This document shows, in pieces, positions 20,621-32,590 of a DNA stretch of 64,000 nucleotides. Source of the stretch: Anadara kagoshimensis (lineage: Eukaryota; Mollusca; Bivalvia; Arcoida; Arcidae); the NCBI GenBank assembly GCA_021292105.1, contig CM037861.1, positions 29,279,674 to 29,343,673 on the forward strand. Reading direction: 5' to 3'. Positions within the stretch are counted from its first letter, which is position 1. Each line of letters begins with the position of its first letter. The translations under genes were made by a program, and so were the position numbers. The notes under the pieces are model-generated. The model was not told the DNA's origin, did no database searches, and saw only the letters and a program-made list of their open reading frames with translations.

Positions 20621-20979
20621 ATGGAGATGGTATTGCTTAACATGTTACGATTCTAAAAATATTAAATGTATTGATTAATTGCGAATCATACAGTGTACAC
20701 TATGTCCAATTCTTTCATTTTCCATAACAAAATGGAAAAAATTTAATTTCTATTACTAGTATTTAGTTCTAAAGTATTCGGTGTTTGTGTATGTATAATC
20801 ATGTTTATTTAGAATCCCATTGCCATTGACTAAACGTTTCTAGTATTTAATTCTGAAGTATTCGGCGTTTGTGTTAGTGTAATTATGTTTTTTTTAGAAT
20901 CCCATTACATTTAACTTAAAAAACGAAAACAATTTATTGGGAAATATGACAGTACATGTACTTTAGTGGGATAAATATT

Positions 20980-21530
20980 TTGCAGAATTAGCAAATTTTA
21001 TCTTTATACACATAATCTTACCTATATTTTGTAACAACATGAAACATACTAAGTAAAGATATAAACATACAATATTCATAATTCAAAAACGATTTAGTGT
21101 TATAATAAAATAAAAACTAACGACAGCATGATTCTTCATATCGCAATATATTTCGAATACACCGTATTCCTTATCAAGCTTACATTTTAACTGTTTGTTA
21201 ACATTTTAGTTAAAATGTAAGCTTGATAAGGAATACGGTGTAAAAATAAAAGAAGAATCATGCTGTCGTTAGTTTTTATTTTATTATTATCTATAAAATC
21301 CTCAACAATACATGGAATTGATTTAGTGTTATTTATTTGAAAATGTCTGGTGCAAAGTAATGCTCAAATTTTTACAGCCACAATCTTCTTATTTGGTTGC
21401 CTTATTAGATTATTTTCCGATTTCACCTATCGTCCAGACAAATGTCACAACTAAGACCTTCCGATATGTTGTCAAACCATTATCAGAACATGTATATATA
21501 CATAACACAAAATACTCTATAGTGACACAT
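20980..21530 (+). repeat. Duplicated block, copy 2 (with insertion)
   Basis: The same series as copy 1, interrupted at GATTTAGTGTTAT by the foldback insertion 21104-21319. Identity is high enough to see the exact insertion point. Confidence 0.82.
21104..21319. mobile_element. Foldback (inverted-repeat) insertion with 13-bp target duplication
   Basis: Bounded by the direct repeat GATTTAGTGTTAT at 21091-21103 and 21320-21332. It contains two perfect nested inverted pairs: 21103-21137 with 21252-21286 (35 bp) and 21159-21192 with 21208-21241 (34 bp). The central loop is 15 bases, the spacers between pairs are unequal (21 and 10 bases), and a 33-base non-palindromic right extension follows. No coding capacity. 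A 13-bp duplication fits neither a Tc1/mariner nor a hAT element well. Confidence 0.8.
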
Positions 21531-22261
21531 TTGTTGATAGTTTTGGAAACTAATGACTTTTGAATATGTCCATGGGGGAAGTAAAGCGCTGACTGTTTTA
21601 TCAACTTTGAAGTGTTAGTGTTCAAAAAATCATTTTTATGCTGACAAAGCGAGAGAAAAATCTTTTGTTAAAATACAAATGATTGTGTTATTGCTTTTTT
21701 ATGTGTGAAAGACACGATACGTATGAATATGTTACGCTCTGTAATGACGATATAAAATATGGCCCGACACATCCACCTAGTTTTAACTCATCGTGAATCA
21801 GGCAGTCGTCATTTGTAACCATAAATAAAAACTTTCAGGGAAAACAATATCCCCACCGAGAAGTGTTTGAAAACATGCTTTATTTAAAAAAACAAAATGA
21901 CATGCCTCATAGAAATATGATTGAACGAGAACAAGAAAACGTTAAGCAAAATTACACCTCCCCATAAATATTCCTGTCAATTTTCGTCAATATCTGTTTG
22001 ACAGTGTGACGGTTTTGAGGACTGGTTCGGACAAAAGCTGTGATACACGGAACAACGAATTGCACCATTATTCCTCCTGGCCAATTTGGTGGAATTTGTG
22101 TATTTATTATCTTTCATAGAAAATCGAAGCGAAAACATAACATGTTAAACCAAGAACAAATCATAGCACACGAAGGAAATTTAAAGATTAATTCGATATA
22201 ACTAATCACAAAACTCTCGACTCTAAGTCAGAAGTTGATTGTATAATAAATTTAAAAATAC

Positions 22262-22640
22262 CGCTCCATGTTCAAATCACAATTAAAGTAAAATTTAAAA
22301 AAATAATAAGAAAATTGGTAAATTGAGTTAAACACGCGAACTTCCACTAAAGAAGTAAGGCCAGGTACCCCTGAAGAGCAAGAATCTCCTGTTTAGCTAG
22401 CTACACCCGTCACGTTTGTAACAAAAATTGATAATGAAAGGAACATGGAACTATAGGGTATAAAATATATCAATGATAATCTTGCACACAGAGACATCAT
22501 ACTTAAAAATGATATGATGATGGTCTTAAAAATATTTGAGGAGCTTGAGAAGCCTAAGTCCAGTGTGGTTCAGGTACGACCAGGAACAACAAAATTATAT
22601 GTGGACAGGGAGACTTTAAGAAAGCTCAACTAAGACATAA
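22262..22640 (-). mobile_element. Family A retroelement, coding end plus 3' UTR
   Basis: UTR boxes (CACGCGAACTTCCACTAAAGAAG, CTGTTTAGCTAGCTACACCCG) followed by the reverse of the coding end (GAAAGGAACATGGAACTATAGG, CACACAGAGACATCA, ATGATGGTCTTAAAA). Too many changes to be functional. Confidence 0.75.
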
Positions 22641-22654
22641 CAGTGGAATGACTT

Positions 22655-22925
22655 GAGTAGAGTTGAGTAATGGTATTTAACATCCCAGTCAATAATATTT
22701 CACTTATATTGAGACGTCGCCAGCTATAGGCAAAGGTGCGGAATTTTTCTGTGCGTTGCGCTCATGGCATTATACAGCAGGGTTCTTTATCGCCCTTGTA
22801 ATCCCGAGTGCTTGGCTAAAGAACAGTCACTACTAACTTTCAAGTCTTGGTCAGACCCGGTCGGGGTTTGAACCCACTACCTCCCACTTATGGAGCGAAC
22901 GCTCTACTAACTGAGCTACCGCATA
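22655..22925 (-). mobile_element. tRNA-SINE family 1, near full length
   Basis: From GAGTAGAGTTGAGTAATGG to CTGAGCTACCGCAT on the plus strand. Both promoter boxes are legible (B box GGGTTTGAACCC on the plus strand). Roughly 60 bases between the GGTTCTTTATCG and AATCCCGAGTGC boxes are deleted. Confidence 0.85.
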
Positions 22926-23513
22926 TAACAGTCGAATAAAATCAGAAGAATGAAACATATCGATATAACTTTGATTGTAAATATTAAGAAAGACTTCATC
23001 ATACTAATCAAAAAGAGAGGAAAGTTAAAAAGGACAATGAATTAAATTCTGAAATTCACTATTAACAGTAATAACAGCTAATGTTGTTTCAAATTCCATA
23101 TATTAATGGAAAAACGAAAGATACTGAAAATATTTATGCAACCATTAAATCAACATATCACTATCTTCAAAATTTGGAATTATGAAAAAGAAACTACAAA
23201 TCAATAAAAATTAATAATCTTTTTTGTAAAGTATAAATGCATTTTCGATAAAACTAAATGTTTCTCATTACTGCAGAAGTTTATAAAAAATATTCCTTTC
23301 ATTAATAAGCACGGACTTAGAATAACACGAATTCGTAATGGGTTCATTCATCACAATTTCAAATTCTAAACCGCTATGATACTACATTAACTGAAGGTTT
23401 GGTTATGAATTAAATGCAGAATGATAAAAAATTGGTACTGAAAACATTGGCAACAACCCAATGAAACAGAGAAATATATACAGTATAAATAACAGAAACA
23501 GTTGTTAATAATA

Positions 23514-23514
<1 letters not shown>

Positions 23515-23544
<30 letters not shown>
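23515..23544 (+). repeat. Poly(A) tract
   Basis: Twenty-eight or so A residues after AATACA. No element with a matching 5' part was recognised. Confidence 0.9.
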
Positions 23545-23545
<1 letters not shown>

Positions 23546-23667
23546 GACCACTGAACAAACAAAGTGAAGTGATAATAATAACTACATTTTGTGTTTTTAA
23601 GAAATTATCATGCATTTCACGTTGTTAGATTACTTTGGTTATCAAACGTTATTTTCTTTCGTAATTT

Positions 23668-23835
23668 TACGTGTGTAGCGATACAAGGATGCTTAGTCTT
23701 TCCTTCGAAGCACACAGTCTGACTTCCCTGGTCGAAGTGTACGGGTTTAATTCAGTTTGCCCTTTTTTAAAAAGTTTTACTTCGTTTTGTGTATGATGAT
23801 TTGAACATGGACAAGTATGTTTTTTTATTTCCGCA
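23668..23835 (+). mobile_element. Family A retroelement 3' end, diverged
   Basis: TTACGTGTGTAGCGATAC, TCTGACTTCCCTGGTCGAAG, AAAAGTTTTACTTCG, GATTTGAACATGGACAAGTATG. Confidence 0.6.
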
Positions 23836-25654
23836 TTTTGATTATATTGCATATTTTTAACTTTTATTTATTAAATTTTAGATTCAGCAAAACATTACTA
23901 TTGATTATTTTTCTATGATTTTTCGTAAATTATTCCTGACTTCAATTGCAGAAATATTCAATTTCATAAAATGCATTTGATTGAAAAACAAAATTATGTA
24001 ACTGTTGTCTACTGCATATTTCTGGTAATATTAAATGAAAATACAATTATGAAACGTAAAACCAATGATTTAATAAAACATCAATGATAAAAAAGTAATT
24101 GTTTTATTTTGTTGTTAATGTCATTGATAGTCTTCTGAGAGAACAATATTGTACCGCATTACTGTCTCTCTCCGCTATACACTTGACACGTCAAAATTAC
24201 AAAGTGTATTTCTATCTTTTGAAGATAGGAAAAAAGTCTTTAAAAAGTTTATATATCAATTTCAATTCAATTATCTGTATTGCATATAGTTTTTGTTACA
24301 AATAACATTAAAACAATGCAAGTGGCAAAAATATATATTAAGCAAAACAAATTATATATAAAATATCTATGATTTTAAACCTAAATGCATTATATACAAT
24401 ATATTCCCTAGTTGCACAAATTAGATATTTAATAACTTTATTAGATATGATTGTGAAATATTTTCACAGTAAACACAACTAGTACAATCTACAATTTATA
24501 AACTTCCTTTCAACTCAGATGCTTCACGAAAAAAAATATTTTGGCATGTTCTGATATGGCCTTATCTTCTTCTTCATCAGTTTCCTCTGTCAACTGATTT
24601 GGTAGCGAATTTTGTTGCAACTTACATTAAAACACAGATGAATCAGTGCATTTATTTCTTTAAATTCCCGTAAATTTAAACAAAAAACAAATTAAATGTG
24701 GATGGCTACAGAAAACATTATCACTAATGGTTATTTTTTATCAAAGATATAAATAACAAAAATCTATTTATTCTAAAACAATGTCGCTTAAGATAAGATA
24801 GCAACAACAAGAATATTAGTCTTTTTTATAGCATCGATTAATTACTGGGATAATCATTCTTATGAATGTATAGGTAAGTGAGCTTATATGAAATTTTAAA
24901 GGCCGCTAAATACCATATGGAATGAGCGCAAATCCCTGACATTTTTGTTATTGTTTAGGGCAATTCAACACAGTTCAGCAATATAACACGGGAGTAATAA
25001 TCGTTTTAAATTGAAAATATAAATGAGCTAATATGAATTTAAGGTCTTAATAAATGTCACATTAAACAAGCGCAAAACTCTAAAAGTCCCTGTTTGTTAT
25101 TATTTGGAAGGATGCTACAAAACATAACATTTGTTCTGAATGGCAATATGATTCGTTACATAAAGCTATGATTGAAATTTTTCTGAAAACTTATGATACC
25201 CATATTCACGCGCATTTTCCAAACCTTTTTATTTTTCCTTACACTACCAGTGTTGTCGTATTTGAAGAGCTTCTGACAGAAATTAGCTTATACGTATGGA
25301 TAATTATTGTCATATATGTTCAATTTGCAAGGCTAAGAGACACGAGGACGCATGGTATAGAAACCAATTGAGTGTATAAAAGACCTATATGAAATCAAAC
25401 AAGAGTTTTTTGGTGTACATTATAAGCTATAATTCATCTCAAACTAGAGACTTATTTCTGAGTATTTTCATTGACAAAAATGACGAATATTAAAATGTCA
25501 AAACATGAATAAAGTCACGCACATGAATTTCCTATTCTGTACTAAAGTCGTTTTGAGCATAGCTGAGGACTTTGAAGCTATTAAAGGGCACATTTTCGGT
25601 CCTTCAAAATAGTTTCAAACATAGTTGAATAGGAATAAACAAAAACAAACATAC

Positions 25655-26430
25655 TAATCCATATCCGAATCACAATCCAGAAGAACTGACAAGTTAGGTT
25701 ATACACGTGAACTTCCACCAGGGAAGTGAGGTCGGGTGCTCCGGAAGGGTAAGCACCTCCTGTTTAGCTAGCTACACCCGCCACGTGTGTAATCGAAATT
25801 GTGTGAAAGGAACATGGAACTATGAGACGTAAAAATATCCAGGGCAATCTTGGACACAGAGACATCAAATTTGTCAACAATACTGTGATGACGGCCATAA
25901 AAGTTTTTGAGGGCCTTGATAAGCCTAGGCTTGCAATATCCCTGAGTGAACAATTTATTTGCAAGCAGCCTACTTCGTTGTACAAAGTCCCCGTAGTGGG
26001 AACAAGCTCTACTATAGCGTATTATTTGGGTAACAAATACACCATAAGCAGGAGAAGCATGTATATTGCTGCATAAAAAAAGGAAAGTTGACAATAGAAA
26101 AATTGGAGTCATCACGTTTGTCATCAATTTTCAAATGTAGCCTTTAGCGTGCGCCATAATTCAGGTATAAGTCTAAATATGAAGCAGAACTTGGGGAATC
26201 AGTCATGTCTTTCATTTCAAGCTCACTAGGATAGATGACATTTACATAGTCTTCAAATTTAGGATTGTTAAGAGACAGAACGCCATCTATATATCTGTAT
26301 GTTGAGTTGAATGATTTGGCGACAGTCTTCTCTCCAGATTTAACAAGGTTCTGCATAAATTCTGCTTCATAAGCATAAAGAAACAAATCATCAAGGAATG
26401 GTGCACAGTTTGTACCCAAACTAATGTGTT
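25655..26430 (-). pseudogene. Broken reverse-transcriptase retroelement, 3' part (family A reference copy)
   Basis: Read on the minus strand, 26419-26144 encodes GTNCAPFLDDLFLYAYEAEF, then TYRYIDGVLSLNNPKF and SASYLDLYL. This is a reverse-transcriptase palm in which the expected YIDD is YIDG, so a catalytic aspartate is lost. A stop and frameshift near 26128-26143 separate it from 26127-25768 (FLCSNIHASPAYGVF, IIRYSRACSHYGDF, LKNFYGRHHSIVDKF, ending YTRGGCS). The frame stops at 25768; about 110 bases of 3' UTR follow, ending near GGATTAGTATGTTTGTTTTT. The copy is truncated upstream of the palm. The class is not settled; a Penelope-like element or another poorly classified non-LTR group is possible. 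Confidence 0.75.
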
Positions 26431-27240
26431 TTTTCTAAGAATATTTGCTGCTTTGTATTTTAAATAAATAAAACGAGAGTGGAATGTTCTATTTTATTTC
26501 TATAAATTCATTGCATGTGAGAAAAAATAGCACTTTCTAACAAATCACAAAAATATTAAAACATAAATAAAATTCGCTGAAAAATATACTCTTTCTTTGA
26601 AGCAAAGTGGACTGACAAATATTTTCACTCTAGGAGACAAGGATACAACAGAAAATCTAGGTTGAACCATTTTTACATTTTTCTCAAATAAAATAAATTA
26701 AAAAAACATTTTTATATTTTAAATACAATATTAATTTATTTTCAAAAAAAAAATATTTTGTAAGAAAATTACAAGCATCTTACGAAAGCTATATTGATCT
26801 ATTTAAGGTATTCAGATTTATAATTTTGGACTTAATTTTGATTATTTTACTATAGTCAAAGAAGTGTTTTGAAGAGCATAAATATCGCAATTAAACTAAG
26901 GTAATAATAGAAACAGATTCACATTTATCACATGATAAATGTCACGTAAATGAACGCATTTAAGAAAAACATTACTTCTATACATAGGAAATAAACTAAA
27001 CTTAAATGAAATATGGTTTTGCAAACATGTAGCTTAAATTAGTTCTCCTGATACGGGGAAAAGGTACCAAACAGTATCAGAAAAGAGTGTCAAATTTAAA
27101 AATACACGCATGTATATATCTTCCATTTCAATCAAATTTTATCATCATTTTAAAAAAAACTAATATTTTTATTTAAGTCTTTATGATTAATTTCAAAACT
27201 TATCACATAAAGCATCCATATAAATATGTTTAGAAATTAC
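26430..27240. other. No gene recognised
   Basis: Low-complexity A/T-rich sequence with no legible element. Confidence 0.5.
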
Positions 27241-27247
27241 ATATTTT

Positions 27248-27350
27248 TCCCTAGCCTCACTCCCCTAGTCGAAGTTCACGTGTTTAAAAGTCAGCTTCAA
27301 AGTTTTTACTTTAGGTTGGGATCATAGTTTGGACATGAATTGGTATTTTA
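27248..27350 (+). mobile_element. Family A retroelement 3' end
   Basis: CTAGCCTCACTCCCCTAGTCGAAGTTCACGTG, hairpin CAAAGTTTTTACTTT, GGACATGAATTGGTATTTTAG. Confidence 0.65.
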
Positions 27351-27524
27351 GTTTTTTATTCAATTACATCTTTTGATATCTGATAAGATATCCAATTGCT
27401 GAAATCGGATTATCAATAATACAACACGCCCTAATCCATAAATCAAACCCGTTATATCTGATACTTGCTGCTTAAAAATACCAATAAAATTCGTTAAAAA
27501 CTTTTGTCGCTTTGGTATTTATCA

Positions 27525-27830
27525 AAAACAAACATACTTATCCATGTCCGAATCACAATCCAGTAGCAAAGTAAAATCCTTGGAACTGAAACGTCAGGTT
27601 AGACACGCGAACTTCCACCAGGGAAGCAAGGCCGCGTGCTCCTGAAGGGTAAGCACCTCCTGTTTAGCTAGTTAATCTAGCTACACCGCCACGTGTGTAA
27701 GCAAAATTGAGTGAAAGGAACATGGAACTATGGAACGTTAAATATATCCAAGGCAATCCTGGATACAGAGGCGTCAATCTTATCAACAATACTGTCATGA
27801 CCACCATAAAACTTTTCAAAGGTAAAATTG
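27525..27830 (-). mobile_element. Family A retroelement, coding end plus 3' UTR
   Basis: Tail ACAAACATACTTATCCATGTCCG, UTR with CCACCAGGGAAGCAAGGCC, TAGCTAGTTAATCTAGCTACACC (a small duplication at the end of the frame), then the reverse coding end to CATAAAACTTTTCAAAG. Confidence 0.78.
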
Positions 27831-29540
27831 TTTTGTCATATGTTTATTCGCATCAAATAAACCAATTTGAAAGTAATAGTATTTAAAAGTACAAAAAACT
27901 GTAGTGCATGTTTATTATAATCGAACTTCATAGTTCAGTTTTTAAATTGTGTTTATGGCATTACCTAAAGTTCGACGATACCTTACATATAATGAAGACA
28001 TATCAAAACCTTATCCATGATCAACATAAACACAATGCAACTAATATAGTAGGGTTACATAATTATACATTTTAATCGGGTTTCGTTAACATTAACACCA
28101 TAAACCATTGCCATTCATTATTTATTTTATAATTTAATCGTTTGCATATTTAATTCCAGGATAATGGAAACTTAATACAATTATGTCATTGTGTATGTCT
28201 GTGATATTTGTAATACATTTACAATAAGATCAAGTTATAACAGAAATACATTTGGAATTTAATAAACTCAAAGTGAAATGTAGCTTAAAACAATTAAGAA
28301 TACATGTTTATATAAATATACATTAGGACAAAATAGATGATATTTTCAATTTCTCGATAACTTCATATTACAAATGTATAATTCACTCACAATTCAGCTT
28401 CCGTCAAATTAATAACTAATTGAGGCGCCCAAACTTGGCAAAATATTGCATTTGCATCGTTTCTTCTTATTAAGGCACCCAAACGAAGTCCAACCATTTT
28501 CTCGGAGACTGTTAGTTAAATCCTAAGCAAACTCCACAGAAAGGTTGACCCCCTTCCGCAGTTTTGCAATCGGGTCTTAAAAATGTCAAAATGGTAGACG
28601 TTGCAATGGAAACAGAAAGTTTTTATAGGAAACATACAACTCATTTAAAGACTACCAAAATTGGGGTAGTGTCATGGATATTGAAAAAACCGGAAAATTG
28701 AAAGTGATCCAAATTGAATGCAATTTTATAGAAAGGTTGTATCGGATGCGGAGAACTTATTTTAAGGCTTGAAATTTAAAAAAGGCGGTCGTATTCATCA
28801 TTATATTAACACTCATATCATATGTATCATCTGTTTTAGCTGCACCCTCGACCAGTATTCAAGCCGAGGTAATATGTGATTTGTGTCATACCGCATTTCT
28901 ATAAGCATGCAAGTATTGTATAACACACTTATTTGAGTGACGACAAAAACAGCCTGGGCCTATTTCAATTTTCAATTTTTTCAGGGTTATCGGGTAATTA
29001 TTAATAAACATGTTAAATTTTGCAATCAGATGGTAACTTGAGATCTCTTTTATTATCAATTAGGTGGTTCACATCTGATATAAATCAATTAATTTTCATC
29101 ATTATTGCAAACACTTGCAAAATATAGTCGTTGATAATTTATTTGATAATTTAATTTTTTGCATATTAAAATCAGGATAATGGAAATTTGATACAATTAT
29201 ATAAATTTTCTGTCTGTGATGTTTGTAATGCATTTATAATAAGATCAAGTTATAACAGAAATACATTTGGAATTTAATAAACTGAAAGTGAAAAGTAGCT
29301 TAAATGATTAAGAAAATATGTTTATATAAACTTTATATTAGTAATGCATAGTTCACTCAAAGCCAAGCCTCCGTCAAATTATTATCTAATTAGGGCGCCC
29401 AATCGAAGTTTTGCGACGTATTGTTTTTGCACTGTTTTTTCCTATAACTCTTCCTGTTTATCTTCTTCTTTCCATTAACTTGTCCGACTATTTCTCTAAG
29501 ACCGTTGGATCAATATTAACCAAACTACACAGGAAGGTTG

Positions 29541-29836
29541 TGGAAGCGCGTGGCTTAGTGGTTAAGGCGTTGGACTCATGATTCGAAGGTCGTGGGTTCG
29601 ATCCCTGGACCGGGCGATGTGTTGTGTCCTTGAGCAAGACACTTAATTTCACGTTGTTCCAGTTCACTTAGTTGAAAAATAAATGAGTACCAGCAAAATG
29701 CTGTGGGTTATCCCTGCGATGGACCGGCGTCCCATTCAGGGGAGAGTCTTGTACTCTCAGTCGCCTAACGCCACCGAAACCGGGATAAGCTCCGGCCTGA
29801 TGGGCCTAATGGCTCGGGACAGACTTTAACTTTAAT
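29541..29836 (+). mobile_element. V-SINE-like tRNA-derived element with target duplication
   Basis: 296 bases flanked by the 12-bp direct repeat ACAGGAAGGTTG (29529-29540 and 29837-29848). A box TGGCTTAGTGGTTAAGGCG and B box GGTTCGATCC are intact. The centre TGTGTCCTTGAGCAAGACAC resembles the conserved V-SINE domain, and CTGCGATGGACCGGCGTCCC follows. The tail is ACTTTAACTTTAA. The related block at 28525-28560 reads AACTCCACAGAAAGGTTGACCC without any insert and serves as an empty site. Good internal promoter and clean flanks suggest a young copy. Confidence 0.88.
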
Positions 29837-29934
29837 ACAGGAAGGTTGATCCCTATCCAAAAATATGCATTCGGTGCTTAGAATTCTCAAAACGGCAGCT
29901 GTCTCCATGAAACTGAAAAAGGAGGGGAATCAAT

Positions 29935-30245
29935 AGTGCTCAAAATTGAATTAAATGTTACACAAAGGTTGTTTAGGAAACGTAGAGACTTCAATATCCC
30001 AAAAATGGCGGCCATTGCCTTGGAAAAAGGAAGTTAAATTAAAACTGCTACAAATTGAATGAAATTTTACAAAACGATTGTATAGGAAGCGTAGAACTTA
30101 TTCCAAGGCTTGATATTTCCAATATGATGGCTGTTGCTTTGGAAAAAGAAGGTAGTTAAAAGTGCTTCAAATTGAATGAAGTTTTACAGAAAGATTGTAT
30201 AGGAAGCGAGAACTTGTTTCAGGACTTCAAATTCAAAATGGCGCT
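29935..30245 (+). repeat. Three ~110-117 bp tandem units
   Basis: TGCTCAAAATTGAATT (29937), TGCTACAAATTGAATG (30046) and TGCTTCAAATTGAATG (30163). Each is followed by TTTTACA..AGATTGTATAGGAAGCG, a GAACTT box and an AATGGCGG-like end. A single related unit sits at 28700-28800. Confidence 0.8.
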
Positions 30246-31374
30246 AACACTTTTTTCGTTTGAGCACCTTTGTTGTAATAATACATTTAACATTACCCTT
30301 ACACTTGTTATTATATGTTTAACTTGTTTTGGCTGCCCCCTCGACCAGTATCCAAGCCGATGTAATATGTGATTTTTGTTATACCGCATTTCTGTAAGCA
30401 TGCGTATTGTGTAACACGATTGTAACGAGTGACGGCAAGAACAGAGCCTGGTGCCTAGAATTTATTTTCAATTGTTTCAGGGTTATCAGGTTATTATTTA
30501 TAAACATGTTAAATTTTGCTATCAGATGGTAACTTATTTTCAATTAGGTGGTTCACATATAATATAAATAAATTAATTTTTCATCAATATTGCAAACACT
30601 TGCAAAACCTAGTCGATGATAATTTATTTTATAATTTAATCGCTTAAATATTTAATTCCAAGTTAATAGACATTTAATACAATTATATACATTTTCTGTG
30701 TGTGATGTCTGTAATGCTTCATAATAAGATCAAGTTATAACAGAAATACTTTTGGAATTTAATAAAGCTTAAGTGAAAAGTAGCTTAACTTGATAAATTT
30801 TAAGTATTTATATAAATATACATTAGGACAAAATAGATGATACTTTTAATTTTTCGATAACTCAAAATTACAAATGTGAAGTTTACTAAGAGCCCATATC
30901 ATGTCACAATACATAATAATCAATATATGTATTGCAAATTTTGGCCCCGCTTCTGACTATCACGTACACCCGTGTAAAATGAGATTAGTTAAATATATAC
31001 CACTTTTTAGCCAGCATGAAAGTATTTGATATTACTATTGTTTGATTTTTAATATTAATTATTATCACATTTTCAGTTTGGTGAAATTCACAATTGTGAG
31101 GTATTACAAAGAAACATAGTTTTGAAAACGTAGACTTATCCTAGGTCATGTTTCTTATTAAAATCTGAGCATTAAATTAATTAAAACAGTTTTAATGTGA
31201 TAATATCAACCGGACTGTAGTGGAGTAAGAGAAATGGTAATTTTAACATGTTTCTTTGTCTTATATCTGCAATGTTGGAGGGAATTGAAGTATATGTAAA
31301 GGAGACTTCTTATGTTTTGACAAGCGAATTGCCAAGTTTTCTAACTAAAAAATCTGCTAGAGTGGGTATGTCGA

Positions 31375-31437
31375 AAGGGGGTGAGAGGCGATGTAATCCA
31401 TAAGCGCACTTTAGACCATTTGGTTACCTTGTCTCCA
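31375..31437 (-). mobile_element. Possible tRNA-head fragment of SINE family 2
   Basis: GTGAGAGGCGATGTAATCCATAAG and TTAGACCATTTGGTTACC resemble the head part of the 33.3-kb copy. Only about 60 bases, so the call is weak. Confidence 0.3.
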
Positions 31438-31477
31438 AATAATCTCAAGTTAATAAATCAAGTATAATCAATAAAAA

Positions 31478-31815
31478 AAACAAACATACTAATCCATGCC
31501 CGAATCACAATTCAGAAGCAAAGTAAAAACTATGGAACTGACAAATTAGGTTAGACACGTGAGTTTCCACCAGAAAAGTGAGGCCGGGAGCTCCAGAAGG
31601 TAAGCATTTCACGTTTAGCTAGCTGCACCCACCAAATGTGTAATCAACATTGTGTGAAAGGAACATAGATTTATGGGATGGCAAATATATCCAGAGCAAT
31701 CCTGGACACAGAGAGATCACACTTATAAACAATACTGTGATGGCGGCCATAAAACTTAACCTAAGGCCACGATAAGCCGATGGCTTGCAATATCCCTGTG
31801 CCAAATCGGATGTTA
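31478..31815 (-). mobile_element. Family A retroelement, coding end plus 3' UTR
   Basis: ACAAACATACTAATCCATGCCCG at the tail, then CCACCAGAAAAGTGAGGCCGGG, TTTAGCTAGCTGCACCCACC and the decayed coding end. On the minus strand 31619-31840 stays open in a frame that ends DYTFGGCS, like the reference copy. Confidence 0.78.
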
Positions 31816-32429
31816 TTAATACAGTCGATATAACTTGCATTGCTGATTGCTGTCTTCTTTATTATGTCTCTAGAGGTTGCATAACGCTTCAGAAATTCTG
31901 AATGACCATGAAAATGATTTGAATATATGAATAATGACATTTACCTAAACAAATGTTATGTCTTCAGCAGTGTTAGTATTACAACGCATCTTTATCCAAC
32001 AAAACGATTTCTAACACTTGCTTTTACTAAATCTGACTGTCTATGTCTGACGGAATCTTATAATAAAACATATACATGTATGTGTTTTTTAAAACAGTCG
32101 ATGTGAGATGAAAGAATCATTTTAACCGTCTCTGGGGTGTACAAGAAGACGAAAAAAATGTGTATGTAAATATTGAACCTTAAAAAGTATAATATAACTC
32201 TTTATTAAGTTTGTATTGCAAGTTGTTGTTTTGATATACAATGTATATTTTTGTTCATTGGTATCACAATATTGGTCCAAGCACTACTTATATTCCGAAA
32301 CGGCCGGTGTAATATGTAAGGTACAGGCACGTGTAACATTATTAAAATAAAACGTTTGCTGAACGTGGCTACTCAGACTATGTAATATTTACACGTATTA
32401 AGCTACAATTACAATTTTAAACAGATGTC

Positions 32430-32590
32430 TTTTACAATTTTCAGATACTTTGAACAGAAAATGTATATGACAATTTCTAAATACTTTGAACAAAAGATGT
32501 ATATTAATTATTACATTTTTCAAAGATTTTGAACAGAAGATGTATATTGCTTGTAATTTCAAGATATTTTGTACAATTATTCATACAGAG
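32430..32590 (+). repeat. Short tandem repeat, about 3 units of ~50 bp
   Basis: AGATACTTTGAACAGAAAATGTATATG, AAATACTTTGAACAAAAGATGTATATT and AGATTTTGAACAGAAGATGTATATT, then a fourth decayed AGATATTTTGTACAA. Confidence 0.75.

Larger units (their letters stand above)
22940..25640. other. No gene recognised, very AT-rich
   Basis: Only the poly(A) tract and a family A tail (23668-23835) are identifiable. Confidence 0.5.
27850..30860 (+). repeat. Three diverged units of a ~1-1.2 kb tandem block
   Basis: TTTATAATTTAATCGTTTGCATATTTAATTCCAGG (28127), TTTGATAATTTAATTTTTTGCATATTAAAATCAGG (29141) and TTATAATTTAATCGCTTAAATATTTAATTCC (30628) head each copy. Each is followed by ATAAGATCAAGTTATAACAGAAATAC and TTTGGAATTTAATAAA. 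The second part (CTCGACCAGTATTCAAGCCG at 28849; CTCGACCAGTATCCAAGCCG at 30342; then TACCGCATTTCT and AAGCATGC) is present in units one and two only. Unit two is enlarged by the V-SINE and by the short array at 29935-30245. Confidence 0.85.

Noticed and set aside
25822..26076. 84-codon plus-strand open stretch
   Set aside because: It is the antisense of the reverse-transcriptase coding end; the meaningful frame is on the minus strand.
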